Below are positions 23,109-32,671 of a DNA stretch of 64,000 nucleotides, piece after piece. Made by a program: the position numbers and the translations under genes. The DNA lies in the NCBI GenBank assembly GCA_020073645.1, contig JAIQET010000018.1, positions 1-64,000 of the forward strand, written 5' to 3'. The stretch is from Terriglobia bacterium. Its GTDB lineage: Bacteria; Acidobacteriota; Terriglobia; Terriglobales; Acidobacteriaceae. Numbering within the stretch: the stretch's first letter is position 1; each line of letters opens with the position of its first letter. The notes under the pieces were generated by a model, which was not told where the DNA came from, did no database searches, and was given only the letters and a program-made list of their open reading frames with translations.

Positions 23109-23959
23109 CACGCTGCAGCCTCTGGCTGTGCGCCTGGCGGCGCAGGCGGCTTGCGGCTCGCCGCGGCCTCCGTAGCCACGTGCTTCTTCACCGCCAGTGC
23201 GGCCCGGGTTTCGGTGAGCACGTCCACCCCTTGGCGGAATTTGGCGCCGGTTACGTTGCGCAGCGCGGCTACCAGAGCCGAGTCCTGGACTCCGCCGAAG
23301 AGGCCTTCCGCCCGCTGGGTCAGCTTCAGCCAGTCATGCCAGTCGCCCAGCACATCCTGCATGCGCTTGAGCTGCTCAACAAAGCGCTCGGCTTCGGAGT
23401 TCTTGCCGGCCAACTCCGCCAGGTAACGGGCCCGTTTGCCTACAATCCGGTACTGATGCAGGGTCTTCTCGGTCAACGGAGCATGGTTGCGCCCCAGTTG
23501 CGCCAACTGGCGCATCGCCAGGCCGAGGGGGTCAGTATTCTCCGGGATTTCCGCGTTGCTGGCTGCGCGCTTCAGCCTCTTACGCAGTTCGCCGATCGTT
23601 TCTGGATCGAAGGCCTTGCCCAGCTTCTTCTCCCGCTGGCTGCGTTCTTCAGCCAGAGTGCGAAGCAGTTGCGCTTTGCGATCCGCTTCCGATGGAATTT
23701 TCAGATTGCGCAGCGAGACGATCTGCACGTCCAGGTCGCGAACTCTCCCGGCCTTCTTGCGCAGGCGAGACAGCAGCTTCAGCAGCTTCTTGTCGTTGCG
23801 GGTTGGCTCGGAAATAAGTTCAACCAAAAACGCCTCCACGCGGCGGCCATAGGTGCGGAATTTGTGGACGCTTTCCGGGACTGGCTTCCGCGCCAGCTTG
23901 GTCAACTGGCGATTCAATCGCTGAAAAGCGAGACGGCTGCGTTCCTGATCGACGGGCAT
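23108..23959 (-). CDS. CHAD domain protein (conserved histidine alpha-helical domain, polyphosphate-associated)
   Basis: VHKFRTYGRRVEAFL, HQYRIVGKRARYLAELAG, LQDVLGDWHDW-type helix pattern; next to ppk/ppx/pst; start re-set to MPVDQERSR. Confidence 0.88.
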   Translation of the reverse strand: MPVDQERSRLAFQRLNRQLTKLARKPVPESVHKFRTYGRRVEAFLVELISEPTRNDKKLLKLLSRLRKKAGRVRDLDVQIVSLRNLKIPSEADRKAQLLRTLAEERSQREKKLGKAFDPETIGELRKRLKRAASNAEIPENTDPLGLAMRQLAQLGRNHAPLTEKTLHQYRIVGKRARYLAELAGKNSEAERFVEQLKRMQDVLGDWHDWLKLTQRAEGLFGGVQDSALVAALRNVTGAKFRQGVDVLTETRAALAVKKHVATEAAASRKPPAPPGAQPEAAA

Positions 23960-24085
23960 AGGAATGAACCAAGGGTACTGAAAAATACAAGGGAATCCGG
24001 AGAAATGCAAACCGAAAGCATCCGCCCAAGACTCGGGGTATTCCTGATTGAAACCTGGTGCGAAAACGGCTGGAGCGAATGGGTA

Positions 24086-24105
24086 TTTTAACACTCCTGT
24101 AACAC
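24086..24105 (+). promoter_or_regulatory. PHO-box-like 11-bp direct repeat upstream of pstC
   Basis: TTTTAACACTCCTGTAACAC: TAAC at 24089 and 24100, 11-bp period; same core as upstream of pstS. Confidence 0.7.
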
Positions 24106-24126
24106 GACTCTGCTAGCGTGCTCTTG

Positions 24127-25161
24127 ATGGCCAATCACGCTTTGGGAGCGCCTCGCCTGACTGGACCGCAACCTGTTCCAAAACCAGAAGTTGCGAGCGG
24201 AGCGGAGGTCCAGGCCGGGCCCCTGATTAAGGCCGGCAGCAGCTTGGTGGCCGATCGTATTTTCTTCTTCGCGATGCTGGGGTGTGGGCTGTGCGTGCTG
24301 GCCCTGGTCGCCGTCATTGTTTACGAACTGGTTACCAAGTCCAGCTTGTCGTGGCACGCCTTTGGCTGGAAGTTTTTCTTCCGCAGTGAATGGGACCCGG
24401 TCAACGAGGAGTTTGGTGCTTGGCCGTTTGTTTACGGCACGATCGTTTCCTCCATTCTCGCTCTGGTCCTCGCAGTGCCCCTGGCCATCGGGGTGGCGGT
24501 GTTCATCACCGAGATGTCGCCACGCTGGTTGCGTGGGCCGCTGGCCTTTACCACGGAGTTGCTGGCTGCCATCCCCAGTGTGATTTACGGGTTGTGGGCG
24601 ATCTTCGTGCTAGTGCCGCTGCTGCGCCAATACGTGGAGCCGTTTCTCGCCAGGTCTTTCGGCTGGACCGGACTCTTTGAAGGCACGCCTTATGGTATCG
24701 GCATGCTGGCCGCCGGAATCATTCTGGCTATCATGGTCGTCCCCATCGTTTCCGCCATCACGCGCGAGGTGATGACTGCGGTTCCCCAGCAGCAGCGAGA
24801 GGCTGTGCTCGCCCTGGGCGCAACCCGCTGGGAGATGATTCGCACCGGGGTTTTGCGCAATGCCCGCGCCGGAATCCTGGGAGGCGTGATCCTGGGACTG
24901 GGGCGCGCCCTGGGTGAAACTATGGCGGTCACCATGGTGATCGGGAATCGCGCGGAGATTGCGCGTTCTCTGTTTGCTCCGGGCTACACCATGGCCAGCG
25001 TCATCGCCAACGAGTTCAGCGAGGCCACCGGCGACGTCTATCTCAGCGCCTTGGTGGAAGTGGGCCTGGCGTTGTTCATCGTGACCATCATTGTCAACAT
25101 CCTGGCGCAATTCCTGGTGTGGACAGTGACCCGCGGCATGCCGGCGAGGAGCCATGTCTAA
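24127..25161 (+). CDS. pstC: Phosphate ABC transporter permease PstC
   Basis: PLAIGVAVFITEM, AAIPSVIYGLWAIFVLVP, ALGATRWEMIRTGVLRNARAGILGGVILGLGRALGETMAV. Confidence 0.95.
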   Translation: MANHALGAPRLTGPQPVPKPEVASGAEVQAGPLIKAGSSLVADRIFFFAMLGCGLCVLALVAVIVYELVTKSSLSWHAFGWKFFFRSEWDPVNEEFGAWPFVYGTIVSSILALVLAVPLAIGVAVFITEMSPRWLRGPLAFTTELLAAIPSVIYGLWAIFVLVPLLRQYVEPFLARSFGWTGLFEGTPYGIGMLAAGIILAIMVVPIVSAITREVMTAVPQQQREAVLALGATRWEMIRTGVLRNARAGILGGVILGLGRALGETMAVTMVIGNRAEIARSLFAPGYTMASVIANEFSEATGDVYLSALVEVGLALFIVTIIVNILAQFLVWTVTRGMPARSHV

Positions 25162-26047
25162 CGTCACAGTCACAGCTTCGGTGGATGCGACGCTCCTGCC
25201 GGTTCTCAGTGTTCGCCGGCGGCTGACGAACTTTCTAGTGACCTTTGCGGCCGCCGGTTCGGTGATCCTGGTTTTGCTGCCGCTCGGCGCAGTTTTCGGG
25301 TACCTGGTTTACCGGGGCATCGGCTCGATCAATTGGGCGTTCCTCACCCAGACTCCCAAACCGGTCGGGGAGGCGGGCGGCGGCATGGCCAACGCTATCG
25401 CCGGATCTGCTCTCATTCTGCTCATCGCCAGCACGGTTGGGGTACCGGTGGGCATCGGCGCCGGCATCTACCTGGCCGAATATGGCCGCAACCGCCTGGG
25501 GAACCTCATTCGCTTCACCTCTGATGTGCTGAATGGCGTGCCTTCCATCATCATCGGCATTGTCGCGTACGGTCTGGTGGTGCTCACGCAAGGGCATTTC
25601 TCGGCGTTGGCCGGCGGGGTGGCGCTCGCCATCATGATGATTCCCACCATCACCCGCGCCACCGAAGAGATGCTGTTGCTGGTACCCACGGCGGTGCGCG
25701 AAGCGGCCTACGGGCTGGGCGTTTCCCGTTGGCGGACCACGCTTTCCATCACCTTACGCACTGCGACCTCCGGCGTAATCACCGGGGTGATGCTGGCGTT
25801 TGCACGGGTGGCCGGCGAGACTGCACCCCTGCTCTTCACAGCGTTTGGCAACCAGTTTTGGAACTGGAAACTGAACCAGCCGACGGCCGCTCTGCCGCTG
25901 CAGATTTTCACTTACGCCATCTCGCCCTTCGACGAATGGCATCGGCAGGCCTGGGCGGGGGCGTTGATCCTCATCGTACTCATCGTGGTGAGCGTGAGTG
26001 CCGTTCGCATTGCCGCCGGCCGCGGCATGCTCAAGGGAGGCAGCTGA
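25154..26047 (+). CDS. pstA: Phosphate ABC transporter permease PstA
   Basis: NGVPSIIIGIVAYGLVV, ALAIMMIPTITRATEEMLLLVP, ALGVSRWRTTLS-like motif, overlaps pstC by 8 nt. Confidence 0.95.
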   Translation: MSNVTVTASVDATLLPVLSVRRRLTNFLVTFAAAGSVILVLLPLGAVFGYLVYRGIGSINWAFLTQTPKPVGEAGGGMANAIAGSALILLIASTVGVPVGIGAGIYLAEYGRNRLGNLIRFTSDVLNGVPSIIIGIVAYGLVVLTQGHFSALAGGVALAIMMIPTITRATEEMLLLVPTAVREAAYGLGVSRWRTTLSITLRTATSGVITGVMLAFARVAGETAPLLFTAFGNQFWNWKLNQPTAALPLQIFTYAISPFDEWHRQAWAGALILIVLIVVSVSAVRIAAGRGMLKGGS

Positions 26048-26050
26048 CCT

Positions 26051-26809
26051 ATGGGTGTAGGCATCCAGGTCGACAAACTCAACGCGTGGTTCGGCACGAC
26101 GCAGGCCCTTCAAGACATCAATATGAAGGTCGAACCCAACCACGCGACCGCGGTGATCGGTCCGTCAGGTTGCGGCAAGTCCACCTTCGTGCGTTGTCTG
26201 AACCGCATGCACGAGACCATTCCCGAGGCGCACGCCACCGGCAGAGTGCGGATCGGCGATCTCGACGTTTACAACGGGACCTCTGCCGTGCAGATTCGCC
26301 GCCGCATCGGGATGGTCTTCCAGAAGGCCAACCCGTTTCCCACGATGTCCATCTACGACAATGTGGCGGCGGGGCTGAAGCTGAACGGTTTCCGCGATCG
26401 CAAACGCCTGGATGAGATCGTCGAACACTCGCTGCAAGCTGCCGCCCTGTGGGATGAAGTGAAGGATGCGCTCCGCAAGAAGTCAGGCGCCAGCCTTTCC
26501 GGGGGGCAACAGCAGCGCCTTTGCATCGCCCGCGCCCTGGCCGTGGAGCCCCAGGTGCTGCTCATGGACGAACCCTGCTCGGCCCTGGATCCGATTTCTA
26601 CCGGCAAGATTGAAGAGCTCATTTTTCAGTTGAAGGAACGATTTACTATTGTGATCGTCACGCATAACATGCAACAGGCATCGCGCGTGGCGGAATTTAC
26701 CGGTTTTTTCCTGCTGGGCAAGCTGATCGAATTCGACAAGACCGAAAAGATCTTCACCAACCCGTCCGACAAGCGGACGGAAGACTACATCACAGGCAGG
26801 TTTGGATAA
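26051..26809 (+). CDS. pstB: Phosphate ABC transporter ATP-binding protein
   Basis: Walker [54 protein letters not shown]. Confidence 0.97.
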   Translation: MGVGIQVDKLNAWFGTTQALQDINMKVEPNHATAVIGPSGCGKSTFVRCLNRMHETIPEAHATGRVRIGDLDVYNGTSAVQIRRRIGMVFQKANPFPTMSIYDNVAAGLKLNGFRDRKRLDEIVEHSLQAAALWDEVKDALRKKSGASLSGGQQQRLCIARALAVEPQVLLMDEPCSALDPISTGKIEELIFQLKERFTIVIVTHNMQQASRVAEFTGFFLLGKLIEFDKTEKIFTNPSDKRTEDYITGRFG

Positions 26810-27507
26810 TGCGCACCCGCTTTCAACAAGGACTGGATGACCTAAGGACACGGTTGCTCCGCATGGGCGGTCTGGCCGAGCAGGCCGTGGACCGTGCCTG
26901 CCAGGCCTATGTTGACCGCGACCTGTCGCGCTGCCACATGGTGCTCGAGGGGGAATCGCAAATCAACGCCATCGAGCGTGAAATCGATGAACTGGCCTTC
27001 GATCTCCTCGCTCTGCAGCAGCCCATGGCCGTGGACCTGCGCTTTATCCTCGCCGTCACCAAAATCAACGCCGACCTGGAACGCGTAGGCGATCAGGCCG
27101 TGAACATCGCAGAGCGTGTGATGGATATGGTGGAACTGCCGAAGGCCGATCTGCCGGTGGACATTCCGCGTATGGCCGCCGCCGTTTCCGCCATGGTCCG
27201 GCGCTCTCTGGAGTCCTTCATCGAAGGCAAGGCCGAACTGGCGCAGGCGGTACTGGAAATGGACAACGTGGTGGATCGCATGCGCGACGAAGCTTTCATC
27301 ATGCTGGTGAAAGTGATGAACGAGCGCCCCGAAGTTACCCGCCAGGCCCTGGATGCGCTGCTGGTTGCGCGCAACCTGGAACGTGTGGCCGACCACGCCA
27401 CCAACATCGCCGAAGACGTGATCTTCTGGGTGCGCGGGGCGGATGTGCGCCACAACGTTGGCCAGCAGGAAGTGCCGATCCAGCAGGAAGTTACCGACAC
27501 TCATTAA
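26809..27507 (+). CDS. phoU: Phosphate signalling complex protein PhoU
   Basis: RVGDQAVNIAER, RVADHATNIAEDVIFWVRG. Confidence 0.97.
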   Translation: MRTRFQQGLDDLRTRLLRMGGLAEQAVDRACQAYVDRDLSRCHMVLEGESQINAIEREIDELAFDLLALQQPMAVDLRFILAVTKINADLERVGDQAVNIAERVMDMVELPKADLPVDIPRMAAAVSAMVRRSLESFIEGKAELAQAVLEMDNVVDRMRDEAFIMLVKVMNERPEVTRQALDALLVARNLERVADHATNIAEDVIFWVRGADVRHNVGQQEVPIQQEVTDTH

Positions 27508-27534
27508 AGCATGGCATGGAGTCGTTTTCGCAGC

Positions 27535-27551
27535 GCCGGCGTCCCGCCGGC
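27535..27551 (+). repeat. Short intergenic hairpin GCCGGCG-TCC-CGCCGGC
   Basis: Identical to 2886-2902, including flanking CAC on the 3' side. Confidence 0.75.
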
Positions 27552-27701
27552 CACGTTGCTCTGAGAGCGGTCGAAGCGCGGGAACATCTTTAGCTCCACA
27601 TCTCAGTCAGTCGCGGTGCTTGTTTGCCCGCGTGCGGCGATCGATGTCTTTTCTTTTCCCTACACGGATGCTACAAGTGCTTGATCCCGTCAGGAGGAAG
27701 C

Positions 27702-30542
27702 TTGAAGCCCTTCTACGCTCTGATTGTGCTCTTGCTGTCCGCCGCCATTGTCAGCCTGCTCTCCGCGAGCGATCCTGGGAAGACTGCCCAGGTGCCGCTG
27801 CCCACGAGCAAGATGCTGTCGATTCCGGCTCCGGGGTATCTGACGAGGCTGAACAGCTTCCCAGCTACCATCGCTGTCAGCCCGGATGGCCACTACGCCG
27901 CGCTTCTGAACGATGGCTACGGCACCCAGGCCACGCAGGCGCATCAGTCGATTTCCGTCCTCGACCTGACCACCAACCAGCTTGCGGATTTTCCCGACGG
28001 CCGCCTGCCCGAGAGCGCACACCAGAGTTATTTCTTGGGTTTGGCTTTCAGCTCCGACGGCACTCATCTTTACGCCTCCATTGGTTCCATCACCGACCCC
28101 ACGGGCAGCAAGCCGGGTGACATGGGCAACGGAATCGCAGTGTACAAGTTTCAACAAGGCAAAGTCGTTCCCGAGCGCTTTGTCAAGATGGCCCCGCAAA
28201 AGATCGCAGCGGAGAGAAAGGTCGCGTATGGCCTACGCAAGATCGCGCCTGGGACTGCCATTCCCTATCCTGCCGGGCTTGCGGTAGTTCCCCCGCCCGA
28301 GGAAGTTTCCGCGCCCGGGATAGACAGGTTACTGGTCGCCAACAACCTCTCTGACAATGTGGTTTTGCTCGATCCCGCCGATGGCCATTTCCTCAAGCAG
28401 TTCGACCTGAGCACCTACAAGGTCGTGCCATCGTCGTTTCCTTATACGGTGGTCGCGAGCCGCGATGGCCGCCGCGCCTGGTGTAGTTTGTGGAACTCGT
28501 CTCGTGTGGCAGAGCTTGACCTGGAGAAAGGAACTGTCGTCCGCTGGATTTCGCTGCTCGAGCCCGAAGATCCCCTTGCTCCCGGCTCCCACCCCACGGC
28601 GCTTCTGCTCAGCCCGGATGGGAAGCTGCTCTACGTGGCGCTGTCGAATGCGGACAGAGTGGCGGTGGTCCACGCTGCGACCGGCAGAGTTCTCAGCTTT
28701 CTCGACACTACTGTTCCCGCGCAGAAGTATGCGGGAACCTATCCCAGTGCCCTGGCCCAGTCTGCCGACGGAAAGCGCCTGTTCGTGGCGGATTCATCCT
28801 TGAACGCGGTTGCAGTCTTCAGTATTTCGAACTTGCCGGCTGGCACTTTCGAGCCCAGCACGCAGCCAGCGCTGGGCTTCATCCCCACAGACTGGTATCC
28901 CAGCGCGCTGGCTACGGTCGGTGACGATCTGCTGATTGCCACGGCCAAGGGCCAAAGCACCGGTCCCAACAACGGGACCAGCGAACTGAAGCAAGAGCGG
29001 CGCCACCACGAGCATCCCTACATTCCTACCTTGCTCTACGGTTCGCTCGCCCGCCTGAACTTTCGCGACGCGGAAAAACAGCTGCCCGAGTTGACCCGCA
29101 AAGTCGAGGACAGCAACCTGTTCCACTCCGATCCCGGCCAGATCGAGTTCCAGCGCGGCAGCAACCCCATCCGCCACGTCATCTACGTGATCAAGGAAAA
29201 CCGTACCTACGACCAGATCCTGGGAGACTTGAAAGTGGGCGACGGCGATTCATCGCTCACCATGTACGGCGCCGACATCACTCCCAATGAGCACAAGCTG
29301 GCCTTGCAGTTCGGCGTGCTCGACAACTTCTACGACAGCGGCGAAGTCTCCGGCGACGGCCACGTTTGGTCCACCGCCGCCATCGCCAGCGACTACAACG
29401 AGAAGACTTGGCAGATCGGCTACCGCAGCCGGGAGCGCACCTACGACTATCAGGGCAACGTGGCGGACGAACTGCCCCTGGAAAACCGCGAGCCCGACGT
29501 GGATGCGCCCGCCACGGGATATCTCTGGGACAATGTCGCAGCCCACGGAGTCTCCTACCGGGACTATGGCGAGTTTATGGATGCGGTGTGGTGCGAGCCG
29601 CCCAGTGACGCGCCCGCTCCTCCGCCGGGAGACGCGGAATCGCCGTTGCACTCGCCGTGTTCCAAGCAAGCGGTTCGCAAGGGCGAGGCTTTGCCCAGTC
29701 ACCTGGGCCAGCCGCATGGGTCAACCAGCCCCTGGCCGTGGACGGTCCCCCTTTTGAAAAGCGCGCGGCCCACCAAGGCGGCCCTGGTCGATCACTTCGA
29801 TCCCAAGTTTCCGGATTTCAACACTGATTATCCCGACCAGCTTCGCGCCGACGAGTTCCTCGATGAATTCGAGGGTTTCGTGCAAGCCCGCAAGGAAGGG
29901 AAGGGAACTGAACTTCCAAGTTTTGTCCTGCTGTATCTGCCTGATGACCACACCGGAGGCACGCGTCCGGGAAAGCCGCGCCCAGCGGCCTCGGTGGCGG
30001 ACAACGATCTCGCCCTCGGCCGCGTGGTCGAAGCAGTTTCACACAGTCTCTACTGGGACGACACCGCGATCTTTGTTGTAGAAGATGATGCCCAGGACGG
30101 CGCCGACCACGTGGATGCGCACCGCTCCATCGCCTTAGTGATCAGCAAGTACTCGCCCGGCTCAGCGGAGCATCCGTTTGTTGCCCACCACTTCTACACT
30201 ACGGTGAACATGGTCCACACGATCGAAGTGTTATTAGGCCTGCCGCCCATGAACCAGAACGACGCCTACGCCCCGGTCATGGCGCCGCTGTTCAGTGGTG
30301 CTGGAGATCAGCCGGCCTTTAGCGCCGACGCTCGCAATCGAGAGAACGGCCTGATCTACCAGATCAACCCGCCCAGGGCACGGGGTGCTGAAGAATCCGA
30401 GAAGATGGATTTCTCGCGTCCCGATGCTGCGAATGTAGCGGTGTTGAATGCAGTTTTGTGGCGTGACCGCAAAGGCAACACACCGATGCCGGCTCCGCGT
30501 CACACGGTCTTTCCCCAGAAGGCGGTTCCGGACAATGATTGA
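27702..30542 (+). CDS. Bifunctional YncE-like beta-propeller/phosphoesterase (alkaline phosphatase superfamily)
   Basis: N-terminal propeller repeats (VSPDGHYAALLNDGYGTQ, LLLSPDGKLLYVALSNADRVAVV); C-terminal VIYVIKENRTYDQILGDL, FVVEDDAQDGADHVDAHRS; TTG start at 27702 preceded by AGGAGG. Confidence 0.88.
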   Translation: MKPFYALIVLLLSAAIVSLLSASDPGKTAQVPLPTSKMLSIPAPGYLTRLNSFPATIAVSPDGHYAALLNDGYGTQATQAHQSISVLDLTTNQLADFPDGRLPESAHQSYFLGLAFSSDGTHLYASIGSITDPTGSKPGDMGNGIAVYKFQQGKVVPERFVKMAPQKIAAERKVAYGLRKIAPGTAIPYPAGLAVVPPPEEVSAPGIDRLLVANNLSDNVVLLDPADGHFLKQFDLSTYKVVPSSFPYTVVASRDGRRAWCSLWNSSRVAELDLEKGTVVRWISLLEPEDPLAPGSHPTALLLSPDGKLLYVALSNADRVAVVHAATGRVLSFLDTTVPAQKYAGTYPSALAQSADGKRLFVADSSLNAVAVFSISNLPAGTFEPSTQPALGFIPTDWYPSALATVGDDLLIATAKGQSTGPNNGTSELKQERRHHEHPYIPTLLYGSLARLNFRDAEKQLPELTRKVEDSNLFHSDPGQIEFQRGSNPIRHVIYVIKENRTYDQILGDLKVGDGDSSLTMYGADITPNEHKLALQFGVLDNFYDSGEVSGDGHVWSTAAIASDYNEKTWQIGYRSRERTYDYQGNVADELPLENREPDVDAPATGYLWDNVAAHGVSYRDYGEFMDAVWCEPPSDAPAPPPGDAESPLHSPCSKQAVRKGEALPSHLGQPHGSTSPWPWTVPLLKSARPTKAALVDHFDPKFPDFNTDYPDQLRADEFLDEFEGFVQARKEGKGTELPSFVLLYLPDDHTGGTRPGKPRPAASVADNDLALGRVVEAVSHSLYWDDTAIFVVEDDAQDGADHVDAHRSIALVISKYSPGSAEHPFVAHHFYTTVNMVHTIEVLLGLPPMNQNDAYAPVMAPLFSGAGDQPAFSADARNRENGLIYQINPPRARGAEESEKMDFSRPDAANVAVLNAVLWRDRKGNTPMPAPRHTVFPQKAVPDND

Positions 30543-30560
30543 ACCAGCAAGGACCACGTG

Positions 30561-30583
30561 GGGACGGGTCTCTGACCCATCCC
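30561..30583. repeat. Short hairpin GGGACGGGTC-TCT-GACCCATCCC
   Basis: 10-bp inverted repeat with one mismatch, 3-nt loop. Confidence 0.6.
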
Positions 30584-30643
30584 GGTTGAACCCGCCGGAT
30601 GCCCTGCGGCAAGAACCTCCTATAATCGTCCCGGAGACCAACT

Positions 30644-31891
30644 GTGCCCGAACCGCCGCGCCATTCCGCCCTGCTCACCGATCTCTACGAACTCACCATG
30701 GCGGCGGCGTACCTCGAGAATAACTTTCAAGCCACCGCAAGTTTCGAGTTGTACGTGCGCTCGCTCCCGCCGGACTTCCGCTTCAACGGGGAAGTCTGGG
30801 CCATTCCGGAAGGTACGCCAGTGTTTGGCGAAGAACCTCTGCTGCGCGTCACCGCCCCGATCATCGAGGCGCAGATCGTGGAGACCTTTCTTCTATCAAC
30901 TCTGCTATTCCAAACCAGCATCGCGTCGAAAGCCGCACGCGTGGTGGCGGTTGCTGCGGGCCGGGGAGTGGTTGAGTTTGGCACTCGCCGCGCCCACGGC
31001 CCGGAAGCCGGGGTGCTGGCGGCGCGCGCGGCGTTCGTGGGCGGCTGCATCGGCACGTCGAATGTGGAGGCAGGGCAGCGCTTCGGAATCCCCATTTTCG
31101 GCACGCTCGCGCATTCCTTCGTCATGGCCTACGATGACGAAGAGGAAGCCTTCCGCCGCTTCCAGCGGCTTTTTCCTGAGCATGCTGTGCTGCTGGTGGA
31201 CACCTACGACACCCTTGCCGCCATCGAAAAAATCATTCATGCCGGCCTGCGCCCCAAGAGCGTTCGCCTGGACAGCGGTGACCTGGTGAAGCTCTCCCGC
31301 GAAGTTCGCCACCGCCTCGACCAGGCCGGGCTGCAGGACACGCACATCTTTGCCAGCGGCGATCTTGACGAATTCGCCATCGCGGACTTGCTGGCCGGGG
31401 GCGCACAAGTGGACGCATTTGGCGTGGGCACGGCCCTGGCCACATCCAAAGACGCTCCCGCACTGGGCGGGGTTTACAAACTCGTCGACGTGCAGTCGGG
31501 CGAAGGCCCTTCTTATCGTGCCAAGTTCAGCGAAGAAAAGGTCACCTATCCCGGGCGCAAGCAGGTGTTCCGTTTGCACGACGAGGCAGGCAGCTATTGC
31601 GAAGATGTCATCGCCGGTGAGACCGAGCGTTATCCGGACGCTGAACCTCTGCTTAGCTGCGTGATGCGGCAGGGAAAGCGATTGGTGCCCTCACCCAGTC
31701 TCCTGGGCATTCAAAAGCGTGCGCGGGAGGAAGTTGCGAAGTTGCCAAAGGCTTGCCGCAGCCTACGCAGTCCGCAAACCTATCCTGTCCGCTTCAGCCC
31801 GGAACTAGAAAAGTTGCTGGAAGATGTCCGCGACCGGCTGTCGCACCCAACAGGTGTGGCGCGGGCGTCCTCGCCCGCGAAAGGAAGTTGA
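30644..31891 (+). CDS. pncB: Nicotinate phosphoribosyltransferase (apparently internally shortened)
   Basis: LLTDLYELTMAAAYLEN, EFGTRRAHGPEAGVLAARAAFVGGCIGTSNVEAG, VRLDSGDLVKLS, FGVGTALATSKDAPALGGVYKLV; ~44-50 aa expected between VRSLPP and DFRFNGEV are absent. Confidence 0.9.
   Translation: MPEPPRHSALLTDLYELTMAAAYLENNFQATASFELYVRSLPPDFRFNGEVWAIPEGTPVFGEEPLLRVTAPIIEAQIVETFLLSTLLFQTSIASKAARVVAVAAGRGVVEFGTRRAHGPEAGVLAARAAFVGGCIGTSNVEAGQRFGIPIFGTLAHSFVMAYDDEEEAFRRFQRLFPEHAVLLVDTYDTLAAIEKIIHAGLRPKSVRLDSGDLVKLSREVRHRLDQAGLQDTHIFASGDLDEFAIADLLAGGAQVDAFGVGTALATSKDAPALGGVYKLVDVQSGEGPSYRAKFSEEKVTYPGRKQVFRLHDEAGSYCEDVIAGETERYPDAEPLLSCVMRQGKRLVPSPSLLGIQKRAREEVAKLPKACRSLRSPQTYPVRFSPELEKLLEDVRDRLSHPTGVARASSPAKGS
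31861..31878. repeat. Short hairpin GCGGGCG-TCCT-CGCCCGC inside the pncB 3' end
   Basis: 7-bp perfect inverted repeat, 4-nt loop; encodes part of the C-terminal ARASSPAKGS tail. Confidence 0.7.
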
Positions 31892-31957
31892 AGCCACCCA
31901 GTTTCTGGCTTGCAACCCCACAGCAAATCAGCATCTAATTGAAAGGGGAGTAGTACC

Positions 31958-32575
31958 GTGCTTAGCCTTCTCTTCTGGGACGTAGACACGCAGGTGGACT
32001 TCATGGATCCTGCGGGCAAGCTCTACGTGCCGGGCGCGGAGAAGATCATCGGCAGGATTCAGCAGCTAACCTCATTCGCTGCCGAACATGGCATCCCTGT
32101 CATTGCTTCCGTGGACGCCCACCTGGAGACCGATCCGGAATTCCGCGACTATCCGCCGCATTGCCTCGTCGGAACTCCGGGACAGAAGAAGGTCGCAGGT
32201 ACGCTGCTGTGTGGCCACTATGTGATCCCGAATCGCAAGATCGATCTCCCCGCGAACCTCGCCTCTTATCCAGAGATCGTCGTCGAAAAACAGGCTACCG
32301 ATGTTTTTACCAACCCCAACGTGGACAAGTTGCTCGGTTGCCTCGGGCCAGACCGCGAGATCATTCTCTATGGTGTGGTCACTGAAATCTGCGTAGAGCA
32401 AGCCGCCCGCGGCCTCTGCCAGCGCGGCTACCGGGTCCACCTGGTGCGCGACGCCATTCAGCATCTTGACGTCGCTAAGGGTAGTGCCACCATCGCTGAA
32501 GTCGGGCGCCACGGCGGCCGCCTCCTGACCAGCGATGAAGTGCTGTCCGAGGTTCGCGCCAGCAAGGTTGCGTAG
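31958..32575 (+). CDS. Isochorismatase-family cysteine hydrolase (nicotinamidase-like)
   Basis: WDVDTQVDFMDPAGKL, VTEICVEQAARGLCQRGYRVHLVRDAI; adjacent to pncB. Confidence 0.88.
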   Translation: MLSLLFWDVDTQVDFMDPAGKLYVPGAEKIIGRIQQLTSFAAEHGIPVIASVDAHLETDPEFRDYPPHCLVGTPGQKKVAGTLLCGHYVIPNRKIDLPANLASYPEIVVEKQATDVFTNPNVDKLLGCLGPDREIILYGVVTEICVEQAARGLCQRGYRVHLVRDAIQHLDVAKGSATIAEVGRHGGRLLTSDEVLSEVRASKVA

Positions 32576-32606
32576 AACTGGGGTGGCTCTCTCCGCCCGC
32601 GGATGC

Positions 32607-32646
32607 GGAGGCGAGAGGCCTCCACGACAGCCGGCGGGACGCCGGT
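32607..32646. repeat. Composite of two short hairpins (GGAGGC..GCCTCC and GCCGGCG-GGA-CGCCGGT)
   Basis: Adjacent inverted repeats; the second is the reverse of the 2886/27535 copies. Confidence 0.65.
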
Positions 32647-32671
32647 GCTACGGGTCGGCTAAAATCGTCGG

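Noticed and set aside
27443-28120. 225-aa + strand ORF overlapping phoU and the YncE-like gene
   Set aside because: Out of frame with both well-supported neighbours and without domain signal.
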